Shown here: positions 55,202-63,982 of the stretch, one piece after another
How the letters are laid out: every line of letters begins with the position of its first letter
Numbering within the stretch: the stretch's first letter is position 1
NCBI GenBank assembly: GCA_017447445.1
Contig: JAFSNK010000008.1
Location: 1-64,000 of the forward strand
Source: Clostridia bacterium
Lineage (GTDB): Bacteria; Bacillota; Clostridia; Oscillospirales; CAG-382
Length of the DNA: 64,000 bases
Direction of reading: 5' to 3'
Position numbers and translations under genes: made by a program
The notes under the pieces: model-generated
Databases searched by the model: none
Seen by the model: only the letters and a program-made list of their open reading frames with translations
Told to the model about the DNA's origin: nothing

Positions 55202-57849
55202 GATCGACCGGGCTGATCCTTGCTTTATTATTGGTTTTGTCGCTTTTACTTTCGCTCGCCGGGTGCGGCGGCGGGACGCCGGACGTATCCGAGGACGGTT
55301 CCCGGACGCAGAACGAGTCCCTGCCGCAGAGCGAGTCCGGGCCGGAAACGAGCCGGGAGGAAAATCAGGTTTATACCGACGAGGAGATCGCCGCCTGCAA
55401 CGCGGAAAACGAGCTTACTGCAAAGCTGCTGAACCGCGAAGTCGACCGCTCGCTCACCGCGAGGAACGTGTTTTATATGCAGAAATACACGTTCAGCCGC
55501 GAACCGAGCGACGCATACGCCGACAATGATTTTACCAAGCTGACAGACGGGCAGTCGAGCGACGTGTTCGACAAAAAGATCTACGTCGCCTGGAAGGGCG
55601 GGCAGTCGGTCACGATAGATTTCGACCTCGGGATCGGCAGGCACGACCTTGCCGACGTGGAGATAGGATGTCTGCGCCAGATAAGCTACGGGATAGGGCT
55701 TCCCTCCTACGCGGAGCTGTTTATTTCCGCGGACGGCGTGGAATATCATTCCGTCGGCAAGCAGCTTCGCCCGAAGGGGATCGAGGATTCCGCGCGGCAC
55801 CTGTTCCGCTTCGCTCTGCCGAAAGCCACGACCGCGCGCTACGTGCGCGTGGTGCTGGGAAGACCGGACGCGTCTTTTACATTCGTCGACGAGGTGTGGG
55901 GATATGAATACCGTGAGGGGGCTCCGGTGGACCGGACTCCCGGCGGAGAAGGCGAAAAGAAATACGACAGCGTCGCCGACGTTTACGGCTGTACTGTCGA
56001 CGGCTCCTCGCCCCGCATAACCTTAAACGGCTCCGACGCGGATCACGACAGCGTGCAGAACCTCGCCCTGCTCGACACCACCGAGCTGCTCGCGCAGAAC
56101 TTCGAGCCGGTGCCGTCCGCCTATAACTCCAACACCCCGTTAAAGGGATTCAAGGTGCTTACGGACGGCGTTTACCCCGAAGCTTCCGACAGAAACGCCG
56201 ACAAATGGGTGTGCTTCTACCGCGGCAGCGGCAGGCACGTGATAGCCGACCTCGGCTGCGAAATGGCGGTCAGCGGGTTCAAGACCGTGTTCCTTAACTG
56301 CGAGACGAGCGGGATCGGCGTTCCGCCGGCTTCATACGTGAGTCTGAGCAGCGACGGCGTGAACTGGACGGGCGTATACGGCGATTACAACCCGGATTAC
56401 GGGCGCAAAACGGCGCCTTCGACCTATTTGATAGACGCGAAGTTCAAGGATACCTACAAGGCGCGTTTCGTGCGGATATCCTTCGCCACCGAGCCGGACA
56501 GCGCCGTTTCGAGCATAGTTTATATGGGAGAGCTCGAGGTGATCGGCAAAAAGAACGCTTCCGGCGCTAAAGAGCCGGAGGAAAACACCGATACGCATTA
56601 CGGCAGGATGGTGCTTCCGGAGGAATCGGGGATACACAACATACTTTTCGCCCCGGTGACCGACAAATACGGCGAGCACTGCACCGAAAAGCACGTTATA
56701 CTTACGGACGGCGCGCAGGAATACCTTTACTACCGCAATAAGGAAGGCGTTATAGAGGGCAAGATGTTCGACTGCGTGGCGTTTTCCACCCGCAACGAGA
56801 TAAACAAGCACAGAGAGATTTACGAGGCGATGAGCTTCTATCATTCCGAGCTGTTCGACTACGACGGTATGAATATGAACGCGCTGGAGGAGGCGCAGGA
56901 GCAATACAACCAAGAGCTCGGCAGGCACGACAAGGTAAAGGTGATGATAAGCGTCGACTGCCCCTGCAAGGGTTATACCTTCCGCGGAAAGGACGCTTCC
57001 TCGATCGACGATATAACCGAATGCCTTTTCTGGCAGGTAGACGAGATAATCCGCCGGGTAGAGGAAAAGAACTATAAGAACATCGAATTCGTCGGATTCT
57101 ACTGGCACCACGAGGCGATACGCGCCGGGACCGAGGACGCCGAGGCGATGAGGCGCTTTAACGAATACGTTCATTCAAAAGGGCTTATCACGCACTGGTG
57201 CCCCTATTACAACGCGAACGGCTACTGGAAGAACCACGAGCTCGGGTTCGATATAACCTGCCTGCAGCCCGGGTATATGTTCCATCCCGAAACGGTCTAT
57301 GCGCGGCTGACCAGCACTTACGAGCTCGCACGGATATACGGTATGTGCGTTGAAATAGAGATAGAGGATTATTCCAGCGCATCCGCCGCGAACAGATATT
57401 ACGATTATCTGCAGGCGGGCGTCGATACCGGATATATGAAAGCCGTGAAGGTATATTACCAGGGCGCGTTCCCCGGGGTTTTCTGCGGCTCGCCGCGCAG
57501 CAAGGAGGAGCTGAGGCGCAGGGTATACGATATGACCGGGCATTACGCTATGGAGATACTCACGCAAGAGGAGCTCGACTTCGCGCATACCGAGACCGGC
57601 GATTTCCACGACAAGACGGTGGAGGTGAAAGCCGGGGAGCACGCCGATTTCACGCTGGTTCCGCTGCCCGACCTCGTATACCGCATAGTCCTCTCGCCGC
57701 TTTACGGCGATTACGGGCTGAACAGCGACGGCAGCGCCTACTATAAGCCGAAGAAGGGCTATCTGGGCGAGGACAAGCTGATAATGCAGATAGTCGACGA
57801 CAGCGGCGAACTGAAAACGGCGGAAGTTACATTCAAGGTCGTGAACTGA
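55198..57849 (+). CDS. DUF4855-like lipoprotein with discoidin-like domains
   Basis: 883 residues. The ATG at 55198 follows AAGGAG and overlaps the upstream stop. Signal peptide with lipobox SLAGC (Cys about 22), then a Glu/Ser/Pro-rich linker. Two discoidin-like domains (about 60-230 and 270-440) show the pattern LTDGQSSDVF..., SADGVEYHSVG, RYVRVVLG. The central part (about 450-790), with MISVDCPCKGYTFRGKD, EFVGFYWHHEA and HWCPYYNANGYWKN, resembles DUF4855 proteins, thought to act on glycans. It probably binds and processes surface carbohydrate; no catalytic proof. Confidence 0.8.
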   Translation: MRSTGLILALLLVLSLLLSLAGCGGGTPDVSEDGSRTQNESLPQSESGPETSREENQVYTDEEIAACNAENELTAKLLNREVDRSLTARNVFYMQKYTFSREPSDAYADNDFTKLTDGQSSDVFDKKIYVAWKGGQSVTIDFDLGIGRHDLADVEIGCLRQISYGIGLPSYAELFISADGVEYHSVGKQLRPKGIEDSARHLFRFALPKATTARYVRVVLGRPDASFTFVDEVWGYEYREGAPVDRTPGGEGEKKYDSVADVYGCTVDGSSPRITLNGSDADHDSVQNLALLDTTELLAQNFEPVPSAYNSNTPLKGFKVLTDGVYPEASDRNADKWVCFYRGSGRHVIADLGCEMAVSGFKTVFLNCETSGIGVPPASYVSLSSDGVNWTGVYGDYNPDYGRKTAPSTYLIDAKFKDTYKARFVRISFATEPDSAVSSIVYMGELEVIGKKNASGAKEPEENTDTHYGRMVLPEESGIHNILFAPVTDKYGEHCTEKHVILTDGAQEYLYYRNKEGVIEGKMFDCVAFSTRNEINKHREIYEAMSFYHSELFDYDGMNMNALEEAQEQYNQELGRHDKVKVMISVDCPCKGYTFRGKDASSIDDITECLFWQVDEIIRRVEEKNYKNIEFVGFYWHHEAIRAGTEDAEAMRRFNEYVHSKGLITHWCPYYNANGYWKNHELGFDITCLQPGYMFHPETVYARLTSTYELARIYGMCVEIEIEDYSSASAANRYYDYLQAGVDTGYMKAVKVYYQGAFPGVFCGSPRSKEELRRRVYDMTGHYAMEILTQEELDFAHTETGDFHDKTVEVKAGEHADFTLVPLPDLVYRIVLSPLYGDYGLNSDGSAYYKPKKGYLGEDKLIMQIVDDSGELKTAEVTFKVVN

Positions 57850-57861
57850 ATAAACCGAACG

Positions 57862-57893
57862 AAAAAAGCGCCCGCTCAGGCAGGGCGCTTTTT
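57862..57893. terminator. bidirectional terminator
   Basis: AAAAAAGCGCCC / GGGCGCTTTTT stem with 9-base loop between converging genes; T-runs on both strands. Confidence 0.85.
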
Positions 57894-57910
57894 GTTTGTA
57901 TCCCCTGTAT

Positions 57911-58879
57911 TCAGATCTTTTCGTGCAGTTTGCGGAATTTGGGGGATTTGGCGTCGAGCTCCGCGAAGCTGGCTTCCGAGGGGACGTCGTTCTTGCCGGA
58001 TTCGATGTAGTTCCTTAAAACGCCGACGAGCACATAGGGACGGATGAACACGGAATGGATGATCGACCAGATGATTATTCCGCCGATCGCGGCGAATACT
58101 ATGGGGATCGCCTTCGGGTCCTTTAGCCAGGTCGCAATAGCGGAAGTCTCGTCCGCGAGCTTTACCGAAAGCTCCGCCGCGAGTTTTTCGTATGCCGCCG
58201 GGAACCGGCTGAGTACGGCATAGATTATCCCGAAGAACGCGCCGCCGATCGCAAGAAGCGAAACGACGCCGATGCCGAACACGCGGCCCATATTTTTGAG
58301 GAAGGTCTTGCCGTGCTTGAAGAACAGCACCGCGCCTTCGCAGGCGGCTTTGGCGGGTTTTTCGTCCTTGCGGTAGAATATCCAGCCGAGGCAGCAATCG
58401 CAGAGGTAGTTCACTATAGTCTGCATTATGGAGCTTACGGTGTTGCCGACCGCGCCGCCGGTATCGCCGCCGATGGCTTCGCCGAGCTTGGTTATTCCCC
58501 TTCCGATCTGGCGGAAAATGCCCTTGATCGCTCCGGTGACGGCAAAATAGACGGCAAGCGTGGCAAAGCGTTCCTTAACGACCTTTTTGCCTTCGGCGAT
58601 AACGTTATCCGGCAGTTCGCCTTCCGTTACGCCGCGAGTCATCATCGCGATCTGTCCCGCTTTGAACATAAACGAAACGAACCGCAGGATGATTATAAGC
58701 ACGACAAGCCCGATCGCCGCGCCGATGAGCAGCCCTATAACGCCGCTGCCCGCCGCCTTGTCGCCGATCATATAGCCGACCGTGGCGAGCCCCGCCAGCA
58801 GCACCAGCGCTATGATATCCCACAGCACGCGCCGCAGCGAGAAACCGAGCGTTTTTTTGTAGATCTCTTTGTTGGTCAT
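57911..58879 (-). CDS. polytopic membrane protein of unknown function
   Basis: 322 residues with about five or six membrane segments, Gly/Ala-rich (RRVLWDIIALVLLAGLATVGY; GVIGLLIGAAIGLVVLIIIL). A cysteine pair (CDCC) lies in the middle. No recognised family. 51 bases downstream of the YwaF-like gene and on the same strand, so probably cotranscribed with it and the glycosyltransferase. Confidence 0.75.
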   Translation of the reverse strand: MTNKEIYKKTLGFSLRRVLWDIIALVLLAGLATVGYMIGDKAAGSGVIGLLIGAAIGLVVLIIILRFVSFMFKAGQIAMMTRGVTEGELPDNVIAEGKKVVKERFATLAVYFAVTGAIKGIFRQIGRGITKLGEAIGGDTGGAVGNTVSSIMQTIVNYLCDCCLGWIFYRKDEKPAKAACEGAVLFFKHGKTFLKNMGRVFGIGVVSLLAIGGAFFGIIYAVLSRFPAAYEKLAAELSVKLADETSAIATWLKDPKAIPIVFAAIGGIIIWSIIHSVFIRPYVLVGVLRNYIESGKNDVPSEASFAELDAKSPKFRKLHEKI

Positions 58880-58930
58880 AAGTATTCTCCTTTATGTTTT
58901 TATTTTTCTGTTACAGTACGCAAAGCCGCT

Positions 58931-59701
58931 TTACGCTTCCGCGCCGCGTCCGCCGCGCCTCCCCGCAAACGCGAATACGGCGACGACAAGGACTTCGGCG
59001 GCGAAGAACAGCGCGAAATCGAGGAAAGGCATTATGAACGGCGCGACATCGGCGCCGAACATCCCGAAAGGATCCTCCACCACGAAGAACCAGTTGTAAA
59101 AGCGGGATCCGTTATACGCCGTGTTGCCGAGAAGCGCCCATAGTATCATACCGGCAAGCACAAGAGCGTCCTTATACAGCTTTTTGAACGAGAGGCGGTA
59201 TTCGTCGAAGAGCAGGGTGATAAGCCCGTACGCGGTCATTATCCCGTGGAAAACAAGAGTCTGCACCACACGGTAGCAAAGCGGATGCACGGCGTGCCAC
59301 ATAACTCCCGCCGGATAGACGAGATACACAAAGTTGGAAATGAACCCGAGCAGCGCAAAATGCACGCGAAGGTTTTTTAAGAACGCGACCCGCCGTGAAA
59401 GGAAGCACATGACGCACGTCGCCGTGCAGGCGTGGAAGGGCAGTTTTTCGATATCTATTTCGCCGTAGGCGAGCGGCATAAGGAAAAAGTCGAGCATATA
59501 AAGACCGAAAGCGATCCCGATCAGCGCGTTTGCCGCGCGGTCTTTGGCGCCCCTTCCCTTTTTGCGAAGCACGGGTACGAGAACGGCGATAAGCAGCGCC
59601 GCCGCGGCGATATATACGAAATGCCACGCCCCGAAGCAGGTGAATATCTCCCCGCCTTTTTTATCCGCGAGCAGGTCTTGCAAAAACGCGTTCATAAGCA
59701 A
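58931..59701 (-). CDS. YwaF/TMEM164-like integral membrane protein
   Basis: 256 residues with seven or eight membrane segments. The pattern of a conserved histidine in the first helices (WHFVYIAAAALLIAVLVP), the LPFHACTATCVMCF motif and WHAVHPLCYRVVQTLVFHG resembles the YwaF (TIGR02206) family of unknown function, related to TMEM164 acyltransferases. Acyltransferase activity is only an analogy. It lies 24 bases after the glycosyltransferase gene. Confidence 0.8.
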   Translation of the reverse strand: MLMNAFLQDLLADKKGGEIFTCFGAWHFVYIAAAALLIAVLVPVLRKKGRGAKDRAANALIGIAFGLYMLDFFLMPLAYGEIDIEKLPFHACTATCVMCFLSRRVAFLKNLRVHFALLGFISNFVYLVYPAGVMWHAVHPLCYRVVQTLVFHGIMTAYGLITLLFDEYRLSFKKLYKDALVLAGMILWALLGNTAYNGSRFYNWFFVVEDPFGMFGADVAPFIMPFLDFALFFAAEVLVVAVFAFAGRRGGRGAEA

Positions 59702-59725
59702 GCTCCTTTTTGAAAAAACACGGTA

Positions 59726-60889
59726 CTATTCCCCCGCGCCGCTTTGCCCGGCGCGCTTTTTCATTTTTACCGCGTCGTAAAGCATCTGTTCCATTTCGTC
59801 CATACAGGTCTCGAAATCGAAGCGTTTTGCGTAGTCCGCGTATTCGGCGGAGCAACGCGCGCGCTCGGCGGGGTGTTCGAGCCACCAGTCGAGTTTACGC
59901 GCAAGGTCGTCCGGATCGTCGTATCTGAACAGATTATCCTCGGTAAGGGCGAAAAAGCGCGTCGCGCTGCGCGGCGAATCGGCTATAAGCGGCACCCGTC
60001 CGCAGGCAATCGCCTCCAGGCAGGAGATCGCTTCTATCTCGATCTCGGCGGGATGAACGTAAAGATCGGCGCAGTTTATAACGTCGATAAGCTCCTCGCG
60101 CCCGTAAAAGCGCATCACCGGCGGGATAAGCCGCTTTTTCAGCGCGAGCTCGTATATCTCGTCGCGCTTCGGGCCGCTTCCGGCGAGCACGAGCTGTATT
60201 TCGCCGCGGTGATTCGAACGGTTCACGCCCTCCAGCAGTATGCCGTGCGATTTTTCGGGGCTGTAGCGCCCGGTGAACAGCACGGTGTATTTCCCTTTGA
60301 ACTCCGGCGGGCGGGCGACCTCTTTTTTGTGAAAATCGCGGCTTACGCCGTTGGAGATGACGCGGTGCTCGGTGCGGCCGACGATCTCCTCGAAGGTGTC
60401 GCAGATGAACTGCGTGGGATAATGTATTATATCCACGTAGCGGTAGAAGGTCTTGTAAAACACGCGGTAGGTCTCGGTATTAATGCGCGAAAAATCCTTT
60501 AGGAACGCGTGGCTGGTTATGTTTTCCGCCTGGCAGTGGAAGCTTGCCGTTATGGGAACGCCGTGCCCGATCGCGTAATGCGCCGCGGTCCGCCCCAGCG
60601 CGAAAGGAAGCAGCGCGTGTATCACGTCCGCGCCGTCCAGCGCCGCGTAAGTCGTTTCCTTCGCCGAGCGCGCCACACGCACGCCGTTTTCCTCCAGATA
60701 ACGGTTGAACACCCCGGCGTTCAGTTTGGGAACGACGAAATATCCCGGCTCGCCTTTCTTATCCTCGTCGGGGCAGACGACGCGCACCTCGTGGCCCTTT
60801 GCTTTGAGCGAGCGTATAAGGTTCATCGCGGCGATGGTCGTTCCGTTGTTCTCTTCGCCCAGCACGTCGCATACTACTGCGATCTTCAA
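59726..60889 (-). CDS. family 4 (GT-B) glycosyltransferase
   Basis: 387 residues, two Rossmann-like halves. N-terminal MKIAVVCDVLGEENNGTTIAAMNLIRSL acceptor domain; C-terminal donor domain with FTGRYSPEKSHGILLEGV, LAGSGPKRDEI, YVHPAEIEIEAISCLEAIACG carrying the family's EX7E glutamates. Closest in style to diacylglycerol or lipid-linked glucosyl/mannosyl transferases, so it may build membrane glycolipid; the donor and acceptor are not shown. First gene of a probable three-gene unit with two membrane proteins. Confidence 0.9.
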   Translation of the reverse strand: MKIAVVCDVLGEENNGTTIAAMNLIRSLKAKGHEVRVVCPDEDKKGEPGYFVVPKLNAGVFNRYLEENGVRVARSAKETTYAALDGADVIHALLPFALGRTAAHYAIGHGVPITASFHCQAENITSHAFLKDFSRINTETYRVFYKTFYRYVDIIHYPTQFICDTFEEIVGRTEHRVISNGVSRDFHKKEVARPPEFKGKYTVLFTGRYSPEKSHGILLEGVNRSNHRGEIQLVLAGSGPKRDEIYELALKKRLIPPVMRFYGREELIDVINCADLYVHPAEIEIEAISCLEAIACGRVPLIADSPRSATRFFALTEDNLFRYDDPDDLARKLDWWLEHPAERARCSAEYADYAKRFDFETCMDEMEQMLYDAVKMKKRAGQSGAGE

Positions 60890-61001
60890 TTCGCGCGCCC
60901 TCCTTCGCTGCGGTCCGCAGGTTTATCTTTTTTATACATTATACCGCCTTAAAAGCGAAAAATCAAGTGAAATATGTTGCCGCCGCCGGAACCCCGCAAA
61001 T

Positions 61002-61026
61002 AAAAAACGCGCGCGGACGCGCGCGT
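61002..61026 (-). terminator. GC-rich hairpin terminator
   Basis: ACGCGCGC / GCGCGCGT 8-bp stem with GTCC loop followed on the minus strand by six T. It lies at the left edge of the hairpin array and can end minus-strand transcripts from the right. Confidence 0.6.
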
Positions 61027-61051
61027 CGGTCGAAAGCCGAAAAAGCAGTAA

Positions 61052-61226
61052 ATGAAGCGTTCGCTTGCGCGAATATGAAGCGGAATCCTTACGGCTTCCA
61101 TGAAGCGAAGCACGCGTTCCCCTTTCCGTGTGCCGTAGGCACGCTTCATAGGGCGTAGCTCTGCTTCATTTTTCATGCGCCGGAGGCGCGCTTCATTGAA
61201 AAAGCCTCGCTGTTGCGAGGCTTTTT
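61052..61226. repeat. symmetrical array of short hairpins, separator ATGAAGC / GCTTCAT
   Basis: Three ATGAAGC separators (61052, 61075, 61100) on the left and three GCTTCAT separators (61143, 61163, 61190) on the right mirror each other about 61124. Between them sit small stems such as GTGCC-gta-GGCAC, AGGGC-gta-GCTCT and GCGCC-gga-GGCGC, each 5-9 bp with 3-4 base loops. The right end is a longer stem AAAAAGCCTCGC / GCGAGGCTTTTT. No coding sequence. Same plan as the array at 63680, but a different separator. I know no named family for it. Confidence 0.7.
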
Positions 61227-61460
61227 CTGTGGTAACACCTCAAATCGGATCGTCAGTCAAAAAAACGATGCATACCGAGGTTGGTGTTGTACGATTTGGA
61301 TCGCATTTATCTTTATGCATGTACAGTTTGGATCGCATATATTTATGAAGTGGTCGAAATTGATTTAAATTGGCTTGACATCCGCAAAACCGCCTTGTGA
61401 AAGATCTTAATTGATTAATCTCTCGACAAAGCGGAATATATCGTACTGATATACCCATCT
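61227..61460. other. AT-rich stretch without convincing gene, short direct repeat
   Basis: Holds TTTGGATCGCAT twice (61295-61306 and 61327-61338). The only long open frame on the minus strand has no ribosome site and no recognisable protein features. Confidence 0.4.
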
Positions 61461-61892
61461 TTATTTGGATGCGCTACTGTCTGCTTTTTGTTGAAATTGT
61501 AAACCGGATATGATGAAGCACGCAATTCGAATGACCATATATGCAACTATAAGCAGCATAGGGACAAACTCGAATTTTCTCAATTCCATATACATATTGG
61601 ACAGAAGAAATAAAACAAAAACGGTAATCAAAATGAGGTTTGCAAAAAAATTCAACGCTGTCTTCGTTTTCGTTTTTGGCTTGAAGAGAAAATAATAAAC
61701 GGTATAAAACAGATCCAACTCATATAGAACGACAAATCCGCCCACAATGATTGTCATACCTGCACCGAGTCCTACAAGAATGTCGTAGTGAGCAGCTTCA
61801 TAGTTGTATGTTTTAACGGCCTGTATCACTGTGAAAACAACAGTGAAAATAATCAGAATACAAAACGCGCAAACGGTTAATTTCTTTTTCAT
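61461..61892 (-). CDS. small four-helix-type membrane protein of unknown function
   Basis: 143 residues from the ATG at 61892, which follows a strong GAGGAGG; a start 18 bases upstream lacks one. Four membrane segments, a very hydrophobic protein with a basic central loop (KPKTKTKT). No family recognised. Lower GC than most of the window. It follows the lipoprotein gene by 45 bases, so both may form one unit. Confidence 0.72.
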   Translation of the reverse strand: MKKKLTVCAFCILIIFTVVFTVIQAVKTYNYEAAHYDILVGLGAGMTIIVGGFVVLYELDLFYTVYYFLFKPKTKTKTALNFFANLILITVFVLFLLSNMYMELRKFEFVPMLLIVAYMVIRIACFIISGLQFQQKADSSASK

Positions 61893-61937
61893 TGTAAACC
61901 TCCTCTGCAATACCGTGATTGCAGGTCGATCGCTCTG

Positions 61938-63374
61938 TTACTTTGACAACTCGCCGATCAATATGCCAAAACGGCTTGCTTCTTCGTAAGTCATTCTATA
62001 CCACGAACTGTCGGCAGTCCTTACGAACATATTTCCGAAATGGTAAATCGTAAGGGTATCTCCGCCTTCATATTCCAAAGAAATAACCCAGGTCATTCCA
62101 TAATATTCATCAGGCTTTTCTGAATACTTTAAGCTCAAATTCAATTCTGATAGATAATTGACAACAGATTGCACATCGTCTCCACTGAATGAATAATCAT
62201 AACCTTCAGGTTGCGACGTTACGGAAATCCTTTTCACCGTTCCTTCTTTCAGGAGAAGCTCTTTTCCCGACAAAACAGTAAAGTTTCTTGTATTCGGGCG
62301 ACCCCTCAATCGGAGCCCCGCTTCATACAACATTACAACGGTTTCTTCTCCGTCTTTTTCCAAGACGATATCGAAGAAATGCTGTTCTTGATCGGATCTG
62401 GCGCCTTCTACAACTATTCTTCCGTCTTTATTCGTAAAACCGAGGTTATAGTAATCCGTGGTGAAAATAGTGTCGTATATTCCATCCTTGGTTACAACCG
62501 TTACATTGAAAGTAAACAATCCGCTTGTGGGGCCGTGCGACAGCAGAAGCACGTCGTTCGACTGATCTCCGTCAACGTCGCAGACTGCAACAGACTCCAT
62601 AGAAGTATCCAAAACCGTATCGTCCTTTACAAAGCAAACCGAGCAGCTATACCGTTCGTTATCCTCAAACATGAGACCTTCCCGTCCGGAAGCTCTATAA
62701 CTGTCATATGAATAAATGGGAATTGCAAACATTTGCCCGCCGGTCAACTCATAGAATCCTTCGGGAGTAACGTTTATCGGATGTATTTTGATTTTTGAAA
62801 GGCTGTCTTTGCCGTCATACCACGTTAACGAGGAAGCTTCGCCGTCATCCTTCGCATACGGGCTTCTGGAATACCATGACAAAGTGAGAAGTTCTTTGTC
62901 CTTACTATAATTCATAAAAATCATACAATCGTCGCGGAAAAGAAAACGACTGTATTTCATCGTTACAAGTTCAAAGCCCGAATTTTCAAGGTTTGAGACA
63001 AAGCTTTCATAGTCGGTCTCGGAAAAATGATTGTATGAATAATAGCGTCTATACCCTTGCTTAATATCCGGTGTTCCTTCGGGGAAAGAAAAAGGCGCTT
63101 CTCCAATTGAATCAAACTGGTTGCAATACCACGATTCGCTGCTTGGAATTACCGGCGGCTCCTGTATGTGAGGCTGAACATCCGATGTTTCATCATTTGA
63201 CGTTTTATCTGACGTTTCATTTGATGTTTCATTTGATGTTTCATTTGATGCTTCATCGTTATTATCCATTTTAGGCTTCTGGCAAGAAGTCAGTACCGAC
63301 AACGCAAGCACTGTGAAAAGCACTAAAAACAGGGCGACAAGCCGTTTGGCTATATGAGATCTGTTAAAATTCAT
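61938..63374 (-). CDS. lipoprotein of unknown function with NETS tetrapeptide repeats
   Basis: 478 residues. GGAGGTAATTC precedes the ATG. Signal peptide with lipobox VLTSC (Cys about 31). Next comes a low-complexity linker with at least three NETS repeats encoded by tandem 12-base units at about 63207-63256, which could change copy number. The rest is a beta-rich domain with a central CDVDGDQSNDVLLLSHG, an FG-GAP/calcium-loop-like motif often found in extracellular proteins. No catalytic motif is visible. The gene is clearly AT-richer than its surroundings and may be acquired. Confidence 0.78.
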   Translation of the reverse strand: MNFNRSHIAKRLVALFLVLFTVLALSVLTSCQKPKMDNNDEASNETSNETSNETSDKTSNDETSDVQPHIQEPPVIPSSESWYCNQFDSIGEAPFSFPEGTPDIKQGYRRYYSYNHFSETDYESFVSNLENSGFELVTMKYSRFLFRDDCMIFMNYSKDKELLTLSWYSRSPYAKDDGEASSLTWYDGKDSLSKIKIHPINVTPEGFYELTGGQMFAIPIYSYDSYRASGREGLMFEDNERYSCSVCFVKDDTVLDTSMESVAVCDVDGDQSNDVLLLSHGPTSGLFTFNVTVVTKDGIYDTIFTTDYYNLGFTNKDGRIVVEGARSDQEQHFFDIVLEKDGEETVVMLYEAGLRLRGRPNTRNFTVLSGKELLLKEGTVKRISVTSQPEGYDYSFSGDDVQSVVNYLSELNLSLKYSEKPDEYYGMTWVISLEYEGGDTLTIYHFGNMFVRTADSSWYRMTYEEASRFGILIGELSK

Positions 63375-63473
63375 TGAATTACCTCCGGAATCCTTTGTAG
63401 TTATAAATAATTATACCATACCTTTGTGACAAGTCAAGTTTTTCTAAGCAAAGTCGCCCTCCGTTCCCCATTA

Positions 63474-63520
63474 GCCCCGAAGGGGCACTTCATTGAAAAA
63501 ACCACGAGCATAATTCGCTT
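63474..63520. repeat. small hairpin unit at the truncation point
   Basis: GCCCC-gaa-GGGGC stem, then ACTTCATTG and a stem CCACGAG/CTTCGTGG with AAAAAA before it, the same building blocks as the right ends of both arrays. It marks where the four-helix-bundle gene is broken. Confidence 0.55.
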
Positions 63521-63658
63521 CGTGGATAATTGCGCCGATGCTTGTCGCCGAGCGTTCAAGCTGATTGACGAGTGAATAATGACCTTTTATTTTCTCGCAT
63601 GGTTTAACGGCATTTACGGAAAACCGACCGATAAATCGCGGAGCTTGGATTTGGACAT
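63501..63658 (-). pseudogene. four-helix-bundle protein (S23/IVS family), frameshifted and truncated
   Basis: An ATG at 63658 begins MSKSKLRDLSVG; one base deletion in the following GGTTTTCC stretch shifts the frame. In the new frame it continues FSVNAVKPCEKIKGHYSLVNQ and then LERSATSIGAIIHEANYARG, the N-terminal half of 23S rRNA intervening-sequence-type four-helix-bundle proteins. After about 63501 similarity ends at a hairpin of the repeat type seen next door, so the 3' half is lost. The gene cannot make the full protein. It lies just left of the hairpin array at 63680. Confidence 0.7.
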
Positions 63659-63679
63659 GGCGAAGAACCTTACTTTTTA

Positions 63680-63887
63680 GTGAAATATTTTGCCTGACGG
63701 CAAAATGTGAAATATTCCCTGACGGGAATGTGAAATTTTGCGGCGTTGCCGCAAAGTGAGATGAAATTCGCCCCATAACATTTGCGAAGCAAATATTTCA
63801 CAGCGAAGCTATTTCACATGGCGAAGCCATATTTCACTCGCCGAAGGCGAATTTCACTGAAAAATCCACGCCGAAGCGTGGATTTTT
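63680..63887. repeat. symmetrical array of short hairpins, separator GTGAAAT / ATTTCAC
   Basis: Left half: GTGAAAT at 63680, 63707 and 63730. Right half: ATTTCAC at 63795, 63811, 63831 and 63851. Between separators lie tiny palindromes: TTTTGCC-tgac-GGCAAAA, ATTCCC-tgac-GGGAAT, TTTGCGGC-gtt-GCCGCAAA, ATTTG-cgaa-GCAAAT, ATGGC-gaa-GCCAT and TCGCC-gaa-GGCGA. It ends with the stem AAAAATCCACGC / GCGTGGATTTTT, which also forms the terminator of tRNA-Cys. Non-coding. Confidence 0.75.
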
Positions 63888-63888
63888 C

Positions 63889-63963
63889 TGGAGGCGCCAC
63901 CCGGAATCGAACCGGGGAATGAAGGTTTTGCAGACCTCTGCCTTACCGCTTGGCTATGGCGCC
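63889..63963 (-). tRNA. tRNA-Cys (GCA)
   Basis: Minus strand acceptor GGCGCC..GGCGCC, D-arm with AGCCAAGCGGTAAGGC, anticodon loop TCTGCAAAA (GCA), T-arm CGGTTCGATTCCG and encoded CCA. Confidence 0.95.
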
Positions 63964-63982
63964 TTATCGTCGCCTAAACGGA

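Noticed and set aside
61240..61458. 72-residue minus-strand open frame
   Set aside because: No ribosome site, no signal or domain, and it spans a short direct repeat in a non-coding stretch.
61052..63887. CRISPR arrays
   Set aside because: Repeat parts are only 7 bases, the inserts are themselves palindromes, halves are mirrored rather than direct, and no cas gene is present.
63501..63887. Diversity-generating retroelement (four-helix-bundle gene as Avd)
   Set aside because: There is no reverse transcriptase, template repeat or variable repeat in the window, and the gene is a decayed fragment.
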